From Dongia sedimenti (lineage in GTDB: Bacteria; Pseudomonadota; Alphaproteobacteria; Dongiales; Dongiaceae), in the NCBI GenBank assembly GCA_030715195.1, contig JAUYVI010000002.1:744001-808000 (forward strand): a stretch of 64,000 nucleotides of DNA. The letters are read 5' to 3'. Shown here in pieces: positions 8,845 to 17,171 of this stretch. Positions within the stretch are counted from its first letter, which is position 1. Every line of letters starts with the position of its first letter. The translations under genes were made by a program, and so were the position numbers. The notes under the pieces were generated by a model. It did no database searches, was not told where the DNA came from, and saw only the letters and a program-made list of their open reading frames with translations.

Positions 8845-10083
8845 CTAGCTCCCCAGGCTGCGCGAGATCGCGTCGAACGCGGTCAGCAGCAAACGGTCCA
8901 TGGTGTCGTCCAGCGGCAGTGGCTGCGAGGACAGCTTGACGATCACCACCTCGGACGTGGGATCGATGTAGATCCACTGGCCGTGAATGCCGATCGCGCA
9001 AAACGCGCCGCGCTCGTTGCCGGTGTTGTACCACTTGCCCCGATAGCGCCCGCGCGGCAGCAGCTTTGCCATGGCGCCGCTGGCCCAGGCGACCGGGTCG
9101 CCCTTGGTGCGGATGTCGTCGATCCACCACTCCGGCACGATCTGCTGCTCGCCGATGCGGCCGCGGTTGCGCACCATGTCGCCGAACCGGCCGAGATCGC
9201 GCAAGGACGCGCAGATGCCGCCGGCGGTGCGCGGCGCGCCGACGCGATCGACCGTGATATAGGAGTCGAACTCGGTGCCGAGCTTCTTCCAGATCGCGTC
9301 GGAAAGCAGGTTGGCGTAGGGCCGCGCGGTGGCGCGCTCGAGGATCCAGCCGAGGAGATCGGAATTGGGCGAGACGTAGTGGAAGATTTCGCCGTGCGGG
9401 CGCACCCCGCGCCGGAGCGTGCGCAGGAAGCTGCGCAGGTCCTCGGCCTTGGTCCCTTGCGGGATCGGATTCCACCCGGTCGCGACGCGGTAGCGCATGA
9501 AGTCGCCCTGCGGGTCGAGATAGTCCTCGATGAAATCGACACTCACCGTCATGTCGAGCACGTGGCGGACCGTGCAGTCGCCGCCATAGGCCGAGTCCTC
9601 GACCTCCGGGATGTAGCGGGTGACCAGCGCATCGGGATCGAGCCGCCCGTCGCCGATCACCGCGCCGGCGAGGATCGCCGAGATCGACTTCGAGACCGAG
9701 AAGACGATGTGCTGGATCTCCGGGCGCAAGCCGGCGTCGTACCATTCCATCAGGGCGCGGCCGCGCTGCATCACCAGGAACCCGTCGGTCCAGGTCAAGG
9801 GCAGCAGGCTGCCGACCGTCCATTCCCGCCCGTCGGGGCCTTGGAAGGCCAGGCGCTCGAGCAGCGAGGAAACCAGGGGGATCCGGTCCATCGGCCTTTC
9901 GGTCCGGTGGATGGTGGCGGTCGGAATCAGCTCCCGCACATGGTGGAAGCCCCAGCGATTGAACGGCGGCAGGCGCCAGTTGGTGAGCGTGACCTGCCCC
10001 TCGTTCAGCGGGGGGAAGCCTTCCATGATCTGGGGCTCGCTCAACCGCATCTCCTCGGCGATGATTCTTTTGAAATCAAGCAT
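8845..10083 (-). CDS. class C beta-lactamase-like serine hydrolase
   Basis: Hydrolase of 412 residues. The SxxK nucleophile motif SVSK is near residue 155 (FSVSKSISAILAG), and a downstream YVSPNSD resembles the Tyr motif of the 6-aminohexanoate-dimer hydrolase/esterase branch. No signal peptide is seen, so it is probably cytoplasmic, unlike true beta-lactamases. ATG 10083 follows GAGG at 5 nt; the longer open frame to 10293 runs through the divergent control region and is rejected. It diverges from the metallo-hydrolase gene. Substrate (ester, amide or peptide) is unknown. Confidence 0.85.
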   Translation of the reverse strand: MLDFKRIIAEEMRLSEPQIMEGFPPLNEGQVTLTNWRLPPFNRWGFHHVRELIPTATIHRTERPMDRIPLVSSLLERLAFQGPDGREWTVGSLLPLTWTDGFLVMQRGRALMEWYDAGLRPEIQHIVFSVSKSISAILAGAVIGDGRLDPDALVTRYIPEVEDSAYGGDCTVRHVLDMTVSVDFIEDYLDPQGDFMRYRVATGWNPIPQGTKAEDLRSFLRTLRRGVRPHGEIFHYVSPNSDLLGWILERATARPYANLLSDAIWKKLGTEFDSYITVDRVGAPRTAGGICASLRDLGRFGDMVRNRGRIGEQQIVPEWWIDDIRTKGDPVAWASGAMAKLLPRGRYRGKWYNTGNERGAFCAIGIHGQWIYIDPTSEVVIVKLSSQPLPLDDTMDRLLLTAFDAISRSLGS

Positions 10084-10168
10084 AACAGCCTCGCCGCGCG
10101 CACCACAGGGCCGCCAATGCGCCCTCTTGCAGATCGAACGGCGGAGCCGGGATTCTGTTCCACTTATA

Positions 10169-10201
10169 GTAAATTGAATTACATAGGATTTTCGGAAAAT
10201 C
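10169..10201. promoter_or_regulatory. two AT-rich palindromes in divergent hydrolase region
   Basis: GATTTTCGGAAAATC at 10187-10201 is a perfect inverted repeat of 7-bp arms around one base. Just upstream, GTAAATTGAATTAC at 10169-10182 is an imperfect palindrome (GTAA/TTAC ends). They stand out in an otherwise GC-rich region 50-80 bp before the metallo-hydrolase ATG. Likely a promoter with operators; the regulator is not identified here. Confidence 0.4.
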
Positions 10202-10249
10202 TTCGGTTTCGCTATAGTCGGGCGGGGCGGTTCTCGCAGTGGAGAAATC

Positions 10250-11113
10250 ATGCAGCCGGAAGTCGTCGCTTTCTTCGACGAAGACACCTTCACCGTCAGC
10301 TATGTGACGAGCGATCCGGAGACCCGCCGCTGTGCGATCATCGACAGCGTGCTCGATTTCGACCAAGCCTCGGGCCGGACCCGGCATGACTCCGCCGACC
10401 GCATCATCGCCCATGTCGAGCAGCATGGGTTCACGGTCGACTGGGTCCTGGAAACCCATGTCCATGCCGACCACGTCAGCGCCGGCGATTACCTGAAGCA
10501 CCGGCTCGGCGGCCAGTCCGCGATCGGCGAGCATGTGAGGGTCGTGCAAAATACTTTCGCCCGGATCTTCAACGCCGGCCCCGATTTCTCGCCCGACGGG
10601 CGGCAGTTCGACCGCCTGTTCAAGGACGGCGACGCGTTCAAGATCGGCCAGCTCGACGCGCGGGTGATCCACACGCCCGGCCACACCCCGGCCTGCATCA
10701 CCTATGTGATCGGCGACGCCGCCTTCGTCGGCGACACGCTGTTCATGCCGGATTACGGCACCGCGCGCTGCGACTTCCCGGGCGGCGATGCCGCGGTCCT
10801 CTACCGCTCGATCCACAAATTGTTCGCGCTGCCGTCGGAGACCCGCATCTTCCTCTGCCACGACTACAAGGCGCCGGGCCGCGATGAACATCGCTGGGAA
10901 ACCACGGTGGCCGAGCAGCGCGCGAAGAACGTGCATATCCATGACGGCGTCTCGGAAGACGAGTTCGTCGCCATGCGCACCAGCCGCGACAAGACGCTCA
11001 GCATGCCGAAGCTGATCCTGCCTTCGGTGCAGATCAACATGCGCGCCGGCACGCTGCCGGAGCCGGAGAGCAACGGCGTCCGCTATCTGAAGCTGCCGGT
11101 GGACGCGTTCTAG
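10250..11113 (+). CDS. MBL-fold metallo-hydrolase, persulfide dioxygenase-like (ETHE1/Blh group)
   Basis: Protein of 287 residues with the metallo-beta-lactamase motif HVHADH near residue 67, later metal ligands in HTPGHTPAC and DTLFMPDYGTARCDF, and a final His in FLCHDY. The D-x-G-T-x-R-C-D-F-x-G-G signature is typical of persulfide dioxygenases, which oxidise glutathione persulfide to sulfite. ATG 10250 follows GGAG at good spacing. No rhodanese or sulfide:quinone oxidoreductase gene is adjacent. It ends convergently with 11110-11652, sharing a CTAG at the two stops. Confidence 0.88.
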   Translation: MQPEVVAFFDEDTFTVSYVTSDPETRRCAIIDSVLDFDQASGRTRHDSADRIIAHVEQHGFTVDWVLETHVHADHVSAGDYLKHRLGGQSAIGEHVRVVQNTFARIFNAGPDFSPDGRQFDRLFKDGDAFKIGQLDARVIHTPGHTPACITYVIGDAAFVGDTLFMPDYGTARCDFPGGDAAVLYRSIHKLFALPSETRIFLCHDYKAPGRDEHRWETTVAEQRAKNVHIHDGVSEDEFVAMRTSRDKTLSMPKLILPSVQINMRAGTLPEPESNGVRYLKLPVDAF

Positions 11114-11652
11114 CGGCCCGCCCCTTCCTGGAGTTTGCCCAGCGACATCGGCGCTTCGCGCCCGAGCACGGGCGGCAACCTACCGGCCGCCGCGCCGGGA
11201 TCGGCGGCAACCGCGAGATGGATCCATTTCACGTCTCCGCCGCCCTTCGAATGCGTGTCGAGAATCGTGTTGACCTTCGCGGGCTTCATGAGGCGGTCGG
11301 TCAGCGCCGGCGACGCCCCCTCGATCACCTGGAGCGTGCAAGCCGGCGCGCCGGCCTGCTCCGCGGCGGCAGCGATGGCACGCGCCGCCTCGACCAAAGC
11401 GATTGGCGTCCCGGGATGAAGTGCAATCACGATGGCGCTGCGCTGCGTCAGGGCGGCGGTCGCGGTGGAGACGATCGCGGCGGCGGAATCCGTCACCGGC
11501 GGCGCCGCGACCGCGCGCAGAATGGCGGCGATATCCTCCTGCCGAAGCTTGGCCAAGGCGGCGGCGGCCCAGGTCGCCGCTTCCAGAATGATCTCGGCCT
11601 GTCCGGCTTCCCGTCCCTCGCCGGCCAGCAGCTCCGCAACGATCGTGTTCAT
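11110..11652 (-). CDS. short acylating aldehyde-dehydrogenase-like protein, N-terminal half only
   Basis: Protein of 180 residues whose central part resembles the N-terminal, NAD-binding part of CoA-acylating aldehyde dehydrogenases (EutE/PduP/AdhE): RSAIVIALHPGTPIA, then EQAGAPACTLQVIEGASP and LMKPAKVNTIL align with the family pattern of HP, GAP, vie and LM. The catalytic-cysteine half is missing and the C-terminus is unrelated. ATG 11652 overlaps the aminotransferase stop (ATGA), so it is still translationally coupled. It may be a decayed remnant or a repurposed subunit. About 495 residues would be expected for an intact enzyme. Confidence 0.6.
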   Translation of the reverse strand: MNTIVAELLAGEGREAGQAEIILEAATWAAAALAKLRQEDIAAILRAVAAPPVTDSAAAIVSTATAALTQRSAIVIALHPGTPIALVEAARAIAAAAEQAGAPACTLQVIEGASPALTDRLMKPAKVNTILDTHSKGGGDVKWIHLAVAADPGAAAGRLPPVLGREAPMSLGKLQEGAGR

Positions 11653-12950
11653 CGCCGTACTCCCGCGCGCGTGGCGGCAGACTTCGCACCCATGCATTCG
11701 GCATAGGCAAGCCCGATCGCCCGTTCGACCCGCTCCAGCAGCTCTTCGCACAGTGCCGCCGTCATCAGCACGCCTGGCTTGAACTGCAGCACCCGCGGGT
11801 CGAGGGTGGAGAAGATCGCCCAGACGCCGTGCTCATAGAGATGCTTCATCACCGGCTTGGCGCCTTCGGGGAAGTCGAACTCCAATCCCATCACCACGCC
11901 GCATTGCCGGATGCCGACGAAGAAATCCGGATAGAGCTTCATGATGTCGGTGAGGCCGGCTTGCATCGTCTCCGAAATGTAGTTGACGATCGGCCGGAGC
12001 TGCGGGCGCTGCAGGATCTCCAGGACCTTGAGTGCCACCAGACAGCCGAGCTCGGCGCCGCCCATGGTGGACATATGGGCAAAGCCGTCCTGCTTCAGCC
12101 AGGTGGCGGCCTCCGGCTTGGCCACCACGCAGGCCAGCGGATAAAGACCGCCGCCGATCCCCTTCCCCGTCACCATGATGTCGGGCTCGATGCCGTAGCG
12201 CTGATAGCCCCACATCTCGCCGGTGCGCATCAGCCCGGTCTGCACCTCGTCGGCGATGTAGAGCGCGTCATAGCGTTCGCAGAGCTGCTTCACCGCGGCG
12301 AGATAGCCCGGCACCGGCATCGGGAAACCATAGGTCGCCGGGATGGTCTCCATGATGACGGCGGCGATATCCTTGGCCTTGAGCGCGTCTTCCATGGCGT
12401 CGAGATCGTTGAACGGCACATGGATGAACTCGTCCGGGCGGTCGGAGAGGAAGGTCTTGGAGAAGCGGTCGGCGCCGGTCGCCACAGCGAGACCTGAGTG
12501 GCCATGATAGGCGTTGACGATCGAGACGATCTTGCGCTTCTGCATGGCATGGCGCGCGGACTTGATGGCGAGGTCGATCGCCTCGGCGCCGCCCGCCGTG
12601 TACATCGTGTATTGCATGCCGCCGCCGCAGACCTTGGCCAGCTCTTCCGCCAGCGCGGTGCGCCCGAGCGCCGGGAAATGGTGGTTGCCCATGTCGAAGC
12701 GGGTGGTGCCGCGGATCAGGGTCTCGATCAATTCCGGATGGCGGTGGCCGAGATTGTAGGTGCCGCCGTTCAAGTGGACGTCGATCAGCCGCTTGCCGTC
12801 CATGTCATAGAGCAGGTAGCCCTCGCGGCGGTCGATCACCAGGTCGACCTGCTGGTCCTGCCAGAACTGGGTCTTGTTCGGGTTCCAGAAGGTCTTCGAT
12901 TTCTCGATGAACTCTTGCTTGGCTGGACTTTGTTCCATCATCGGCCTCAT
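11649..12950 (-). CDS. class III PLP enzyme (aminotransferase or amino-alcohol-phosphate phospho-lyase)
   Basis: Fold-type I PLP enzyme of 433 residues, close to the class III aminotransferases. PLP-ring Asp is at about 234 (IADEVQTGLMRTGEM) and Schiff-base Lys at about 263 (TGKGIGGGLYP). The same family includes the phospho-lyases for O-phosphoethanolamine and 5-phosphohydroxylysine. The upstream gene is a choline/hydroxylysine-kinase-like APH kinase, overlapping by ATGA at 12950; an ATG at 12938 has better SD spacing (GAGG). This kinase pairing favours a phospho-lyase over a simple transaminase, but the residues I can see do not decide it. The long frame extension upstream to 13499 overlaps the kinase gene and is rejected. 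Confidence 0.87.
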   Translation of the reverse strand: MRPMMEQSPAKQEFIEKSKTFWNPNKTQFWQDQQVDLVIDRREGYLLYDMDGKRLIDVHLNGGTYNLGHRHPELIETLIRGTTRFDMGNHHFPALGRTALAEELAKVCGGGMQYTMYTAGGAEAIDLAIKSARHAMQKRKIVSIVNAYHGHSGLAVATGADRFSKTFLSDRPDEFIHVPFNDLDAMEDALKAKDIAAVIMETIPATYGFPMPVPGYLAAVKQLCERYDALYIADEVQTGLMRTGEMWGYQRYGIEPDIMVTGKGIGGGLYPLACVVAKPEAATWLKQDGFAHMSTMGGAELGCLVALKVLEILQRPQLRPIVNYISETMQAGLTDIMKLYPDFFVGIRQCGVVMGLEFDFPEGAKPVMKHLYEHGVWAIFSTLDPRVLQFKPGVLMTAALCEELLERVERAIGLAYAECMGAKSAATRAGVRR

Positions 12951-13978
12951 CCAAAGCGGGAGAGATAGGTCTCGGCCATCGCGCAGGTGCCCTCGGCGTA
13001 AGCGGGGCCTTCCTGCTTGGCGAGATCGGTTTCGGCATGCGAGCCCATCCAGGCGAACAGGATCATGCGGCGGAGCATCACGAAGGTCGGCAGCTCCGCC
13101 TCGTCCTCCTTGCTCAAGGGCCGCACGCGGCGATAGCCCTCGGCCCAGGCGTCGATCAGTCCGGGCACCTCGGGCTTGTGCTCGAAGAAGCTGACCGCTG
13201 TGCCGGCGTCGTAGAGAAACCAGCCCAAGCCGCAATCGTCGAAATCGATGACCCGGATGTCGCCCTGGTGGATCAGCAGATTGGCGAGGCGGAAGTCGGC
13301 GTGGATCAGGCCGTAGCGGTCCGGGCCCTGGCCGTAGCGCGCCAGGCGCCGGCCCATGGCCGCGACCAGGCGGGTGAGCAGCGGGAGGCGCGCCGGGGTC
13401 ATGTCGGGACCCTCGGTCCAAGGACCCCAGTTCGGCGTCGATCCGATGCTGTGCTCTAAATCCCAGACCGTGCGCTCGAAGTAATCCGGCCGCTTCCACC
13501 GCATCGAATGCAGATGGGTGCGCGCGGTGACCTCGCCGAGGCGCTTGAAGGGTTCGATCAGGTCGTGGTCCTGGCGCGGCTCCTCGCCCTCGATGAACTC
13601 GAACAGCACGCAGTTGCGCGGGGTTGAGAGCGACGGATGCGGGACGGTCTGGACATCCTCGCGGTCGTGGCCGGGAATGGCTTGCGGCGTGGGCACGCCG
13701 CCTTCGGCCTGCAGCGCCCGCATCCAGGCGAGCTCGCTGCGGATGCCGTTGACGGTGTGATAGCCAGGGCGGTGCACGCGCAGGATCAGCGGCCGCCCAC
13801 CGACCTCGTTCGATCCCTGGGGCGGCGTCACGCGATAGGTCGTGTTCTCCGAGTGATTGATCATGGCGAGGCTCGAACCCTCCAGGCCCCAGCGCGGCAA
13901 AGCCGCCTCGGCCAGCTGGCCGATGCTCCGCATCAGGGCATCGTGGTTCGGCATCTCGCTCAATCGGACCTCCCGCAT
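12947..13978 (-). CDS. APH-family small-molecule kinase (hydroxylysine/ethanolamine kinase-like)
   Basis: Kinase of about 343 residues in the aminoglycoside-phosphotransferase fold. The catalytic loop is HADFRLANLL (Asp base and Asn metal ligand) and the metal-binding IDFDDCGLGW follows about 18 residues on. The N-lobe includes MINHSENTTYRV. APH members phosphorylate hydroxyls on amino alcohols, homoserine or antibiotics. Coupling to the class III PLP enzyme suggests it makes a phospho-amino-alcohol for elimination. Starts at 13978 and 13954 are both possible; neither has a strong SD. It is the first gene of a three-gene leftward operon opposite an AraC regulator. Confidence 0.86.
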   Translation of the reverse strand: MREVRLSEMPNHDALMRSIGQLAEAALPRWGLEGSSLAMINHSENTTYRVTPPQGSNEVGGRPLILRVHRPGYHTVNGIRSELAWMRALQAEGGVPTPQAIPGHDREDVQTVPHPSLSTPRNCVLFEFIEGEEPRQDHDLIEPFKRLGEVTARTHLHSMRWKRPDYFERTVWDLEHSIGSTPNWGPWTEGPDMTPARLPLLTRLVAAMGRRLARYGQGPDRYGLIHADFRLANLLIHQGDIRVIDFDDCGLGWFLYDAGTAVSFFEHKPEVPGLIDAWAEGYRRVRPLSKEDEAELPTFVMLRRMILFAWMGSHAETDLAKQEGPAYAEGTCAMAETYLSRFG

Positions 13979-14133
13979 TTTTCCCGACCCTAGGACCGGG
14001 CTCACGCTCTTACTTGACCCCTGGCCCACCGATCTTGACAGCCAGCGACGCCGGACCACCCGCTTGCGGCAGTGCAGCATCCATGCAATCATTTTGCAAA
14101 ATACGCCGTTCAACGCTGCAGGGAAGGCCAGCG

Positions 14134-15189
14134 ATGACAAGATCGGCCGAGATTCACAGCGCGTCTGCCGCAGCGCAGCATGGACCGATCGTGCTGGCCA
14201 GCGCCGCCACGGGGCTTGTACCTTTCATCGAGCGATCGGGCGGCGATATCGACCGGATCTTCGGCAATTCCGGCATCGCGCCGGACATGGCCGGCTCGCC
14301 CACCTTCAAACTCAAGCTCAGCGACTATTGCCGCCTGTTCGAAGAGGCGTCGCGGCGGACCCAGAACGACAATTTCGGCCTCTGGTTCGGCAACCAGTTC
14401 GCGCCGCGCGATCTCGGCCTCTGGGGCTATGCGGCGGTGTCGTCACCGACCCTGGGATCGGCGCTGGAGAACCTGGTCGGGCTGTTCCGCTATCACCAGG
14501 AATCCTCGGGCATGAAGCTGGTGCCGGCGCAAGACGGGCTGATCCGCCTGGAATACCGGATCGAGGCGCCGGAGATCCTGGAGCGGCGACAGGATGCGGA
14601 GCTGTCGCTCGGCATGTTCCTGAACGTGATCCGCGAATGCTGCGGCGCGCATTGGGCGCCGGAGGAAGTCTATTTCGAGCATCCCCGGCCGCAGCTCTGG
14701 CAGGAGCACGAGACGGCCTTCGACGCGCCGATCTATTTCAGCCAGCCGACCAACGCCCTCGCCTTCCGCCGCGACGTGCTGGAGAAGCCGATGCCGGCGC
14801 GCGATTTGAAGCTGTTGGCGACCATGCAGACCTGCCTGGAAGCGCTCGGCCTGCAAGGCGGCGAGCAGGGGCTGTTCGACCGGATCGGCACGGCGATCCG
14901 CATGCGCTTGCCGAACGGTGCCCCGACCCTCGACCAGATCGCCGCGGAGCTCCGGGTCTCGGCGGCCTCGGTGCAGAAGAGCCTCGCCGAGCAGGGCCTC
15001 ACCTATAAGGACGCGGTCGAGACCATGCGGCGCAACCTCGCCAAGATGTATCTGGAACAGCGGCAACTGCCGCTGACCGAGGTGGCGCTGCTGCTGGGCT
15101 ATTCGGAGCTCTCCGCCTTCACCCGCGCCTTCACCCGGTGGAGCGGCGTTTCGCCCCGCATCTACCGCCAGAGCCTCGTCCGGCACTAG
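14134..15189 (+). CDS. AraC-family regulator, arabinose-binding-like N-domain
   Basis: Regulator of 351 residues. The N-terminal effector domain (about 20-210) resembles the Arabinose_bd group; a C-terminal double HTH has IAAELRVSAASVQKSLAEQG and LLLGYSELSAFTRAFTRWSG with PRIYR, the normal AraC end. ATG 14134 follows GGGAAGG at 6-9 nt. It is divergent from the kinase/PLP operon across 155 bp, so it most likely activates that operon in response to the substrate. The ligand is unknown. Confidence 0.88.
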   Translation: MTRSAEIHSASAAAQHGPIVLASAATGLVPFIERSGGDIDRIFGNSGIAPDMAGSPTFKLKLSDYCRLFEEASRRTQNDNFGLWFGNQFAPRDLGLWGYAAVSSPTLGSALENLVGLFRYHQESSGMKLVPAQDGLIRLEYRIEAPEILERRQDAELSLGMFLNVIRECCGAHWAPEEVYFEHPRPQLWQEHETAFDAPIYFSQPTNALAFRRDVLEKPMPARDLKLLATMQTCLEALGLQGGEQGLFDRIGTAIRMRLPNGAPTLDQIAAELRVSAASVQKSLAEQGLTYKDAVETMRRNLAKMYLEQRQLPLTEVALLLGYSELSAFTRAFTRWSGVSPRIYRQSLVRH

Positions 15190-15223
15190 CACCAACCCAT
15201 CCCCGACTTCGCCGGAAACCCGG

Positions 15224-15283
15224 TTGACAAGCAAATCCATTTCGGCATTTTATATATAAGAAGCAGTTTTTTATATATAAGAA
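15224..15283 (+). promoter_or_regulatory. promoter with twin TTATATATAA boxes before sugar ABC operon
   Basis: TTGACA (15224-15229) is followed by an AT-rich -10 region near 15248-15253. The perfect palindrome TTATATATAA occurs at 15250-15259 and 15271-15280, each inside the 15-base repeat TTTTATATATAAGAA, exactly 21 bp apart (two helical turns). The arrangement points to a regulator occupying the same DNA face over the start region. The GntR protein encoded at 20348-21232 is the natural candidate. Confidence 0.5.
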
Positions 15284-15332
15284 ACAATCAGAAAAGACCG
15301 AAGCCAACGGTCGAAGTCTGGGAGGGGAAGAC

Positions 15333-16091
15333 GTGACACCGGTCTTGCGGGTTTCCGACCTGCGCAAGAGCTTCGGTCCGGTCGAGGCCCTGCGCGGCGC
15401 CGATCTCGAGCTCCATGCCGGCGAGGTGCTGGCGGTGGTCGGCGACAATGGCGCCGGCAAGTCCACGCTGATCAAGCATATCGCCGGCGTCTATCAGCCC
15501 GATTCCGGCGAGATGCTGCTGGCGGGCGAAAAGCTCGCCCTGCGCTCGCCGCGCGAAGCGCGGGCGCGCGGCATCGAGACGGTCTATCAGGACCTGGCTC
15601 TGGCCGACGACCTTTCGATCGGCGCCAACATCTTTCTCGGCCGCGAGCCGGTGCGGCGCTTCCTCGGCCTGCTGCCCTATGTCGATGACCGCACCATCCG
15701 GCGCGAGACCGCGGCGCTGCTGCAGCGCATCCGCAGCGTGATCCCGGCCGAGGCGCGCACCGTCGCGCGCCTGTCCGGCGGCCAGCGCCAGGCGGTGGCG
15801 ATCGCCCGGGCGATCTATTGGCAGGCCAAGGTCGTGCTGATGGACGAGCCGACCGCGGCGCTCGCCGTGATGGAGCGCGAGCGCGTGATCGAGCATGCGC
15901 GCGAGCTCGCCAGCCACGGCGTCGGCGTCATCTATATCGGCCACAACCTCACCGAGATCCTGAAAGTCGCCGACCGGATCGCCGTGATGTTCCGCGGCCG
16001 CACCGTTCACGTCACCGCAGCAGGAGACACCACGCAGGAGACCCTCATCAAGTACATGACCGGCTACAGCGAAACGGAAAAAGCAGCCTGA
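15333..16091 (+). CDS. sugar ABC importer ATPase, single-domain FrcA/RbsA type
   Basis: ATPase of 252 residues. It has Walker A GDNGAGKST (about 36-44), signature LSGGQRQAVAIARAI (about 146-160), Walker B VVLMDEPTAAL and a HN switch (YIGHNLTEIL). The start is GTG 15333, preceded by GGGAGGGGAAG. The family (RbsA, XylG, MglA) usually has two fused ATPase domains of about 500 residues; this is the one-domain FrcA form, which works as a homodimer. It leads the operon ATPase-binding protein-permease-two dehydrogenases. Confidence 0.91.
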   Translation: MTPVLRVSDLRKSFGPVEALRGADLELHAGEVLAVVGDNGAGKSTLIKHIAGVYQPDSGEMLLAGEKLALRSPREARARGIETVYQDLALADDLSIGANIFLGREPVRRFLGLLPYVDDRTIRRETAALLQRIRSVIPAEARTVARLSGGQRQAVAIARAIYWQAKVVLMDEPTAALAVMERERVIEHARELASHGVGVIYIGHNLTEILKVADRIAVMFRGRTVHVTAAGDTTQETLIKYMTGYSETEKAA

Positions 16092-16118
16092 GCGCTGCAT
16101 TCAAGGGAGGAAGAAACC

Positions 16119-17102
16119 ATGACACGGAAGACCATTCTGGCGGCATCGCTCGCGGCTTTCACGCTGCTGGGCGCCGGCGCGGCCCAGGCCGAGGACACGA
16201 TCGCGGTGATCGTCAAGGCGACCACCTCGGAATACTGGCAATGGGTGTTCAAGGGCGCCGAGGACGCCGGCAAGCAGCTCGGCATCAAGGTCGACAAGCT
16301 CGGCACGCCGAAGGACGACGCCGCCGGCCAGATCGCCGTGCTGGAAAGCGCCGCCGGCTCCAAGCCCGCCGCGATCGTGATCTCGCCGACCATCTTCGAA
16401 GCGCTCGGCGATCCGATCGCCGCGGTGACCGATGCCGGCATCCCGGTGATCGTGATCGATTCCGGCGCCAAGACCGACAAATACGCCGCGTTCCTGACCA
16501 CCAACAACGAAGCCGGCGGCAAGGCGGCGGCCGATGCCGTCGCGCAATGCATCAAGGAGCGCACCGGCAAGGTGGCCGGCAAGGTCGGCTATCTCACCGC
16601 GATGGCGGGCCATGAGTCGCTCGACTCCCGCGACAAGGGCTTCATCGACGGGATCAAGGCCTATCCCGACCTGCAGCTGGTCGGCAACCGCGTCGCCAAC
16701 AACGAGGAAGCGGAGGGGATGAGCCTCACCGCCGACATGATCACCAAGGATCCCGACCTGGTCGGCCTGTTCGCCGACAACGCCCAGATGGGCACCGGCG
16801 CCGGCGCCTCGATCGCCGAGCAGAAGCTGGGCTCCAAGTTCTGCCTGGTCGCCTTCGACTCCGATGCCGGCGAAGTCGAGCATCTGAAGGACGGCTCGAT
16901 CTATGCCCTGGTGATCCAGGATCCCTACATGATGGGCTTCGGCGGCGTGTGGTACGGCTATGCCGCCGCGCATGGCGCACGCCTCCCGAAGAACGTCGAT
17001 ACCGGCGTCGGCACCGTCACCAAGGCCAATATGGACGATCCGAAATACGCCGGCCTGCTCGACGTGAAGAAGCGTGCACTGTCTCCCTATCTCGGCAACT
17101 GA
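16119..17102 (+). CDS. sugar ABC periplasmic binding protein (RbsB/peripl_BP_4 type)
   Basis: Secreted protein of 327 residues. Signal peptide about residues 1-24 (ILAASLAAFTLLGAGAAQA, then ED), followed by the type I periplasmic fold starting TIAVIVKATTSEYWQWVFKG. Ligand-loop features such as SPTIFEALGD, NNEAGGKAAAD and FDSDAGEVEHLKDGSI match RbsB-like pentose/hexose/polyol binders. A strong SD (GGGAGGAAG) precedes ATG 16119. It is followed by a stem-loop that may keep it at higher level than the permease. The neighbouring dehydrogenases suggest a sugar-acid or polyol ligand; not shown. Confidence 0.91.
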   Translation: MTRKTILAASLAAFTLLGAGAAQAEDTIAVIVKATTSEYWQWVFKGAEDAGKQLGIKVDKLGTPKDDAAGQIAVLESAAGSKPAAIVISPTIFEALGDPIAAVTDAGIPVIVIDSGAKTDKYAAFLTTNNEAGGKAAADAVAQCIKERTGKVAGKVGYLTAMAGHESLDSRDKGFIDGIKAYPDLQLVGNRVANNEEAEGMSLTADMITKDPDLVGLFADNAQMGTGAGASIAEQKLGSKFCLVAFDSDAGEVEHLKDGSIYALVIQDPYMMGFGGVWYGYAAAHGARLPKNVDTGVGTVTKANMDDPKYAGLLDVKKRALSPYLGN

Positions 17103-17116
17103 CCCGCACCTGGGGT

Positions 17117-17153
17117 CCCGGCCGGGTCGTCCTGAGCCCGGCCGGGCTTTTTT
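17117..17153 (+). terminator. GC-rich hairpin with T-run inside sugar ABC operon
   Basis: Two copies of self-complementary CCCGGCCGGG (17117-17126 and 17137-17146) form a 10-bp stem with a 10-nt loop, followed by six Ts (17148-17153). It has rho-independent terminator form but sits between binding-protein and permease genes on the same strand. Partial termination is the likely role. Confidence 0.62.
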
Positions 17154-17171
17154 CGAACAAGGCCTGGTCCG

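Noticed and set aside
12950..13499. N-terminal extension of the class III PLP enzyme (about 180 residues)
   Set aside because: It is an off-frame reading of the kinase gene, rich in Arg and Pro; real start is at the ATGA overlap.
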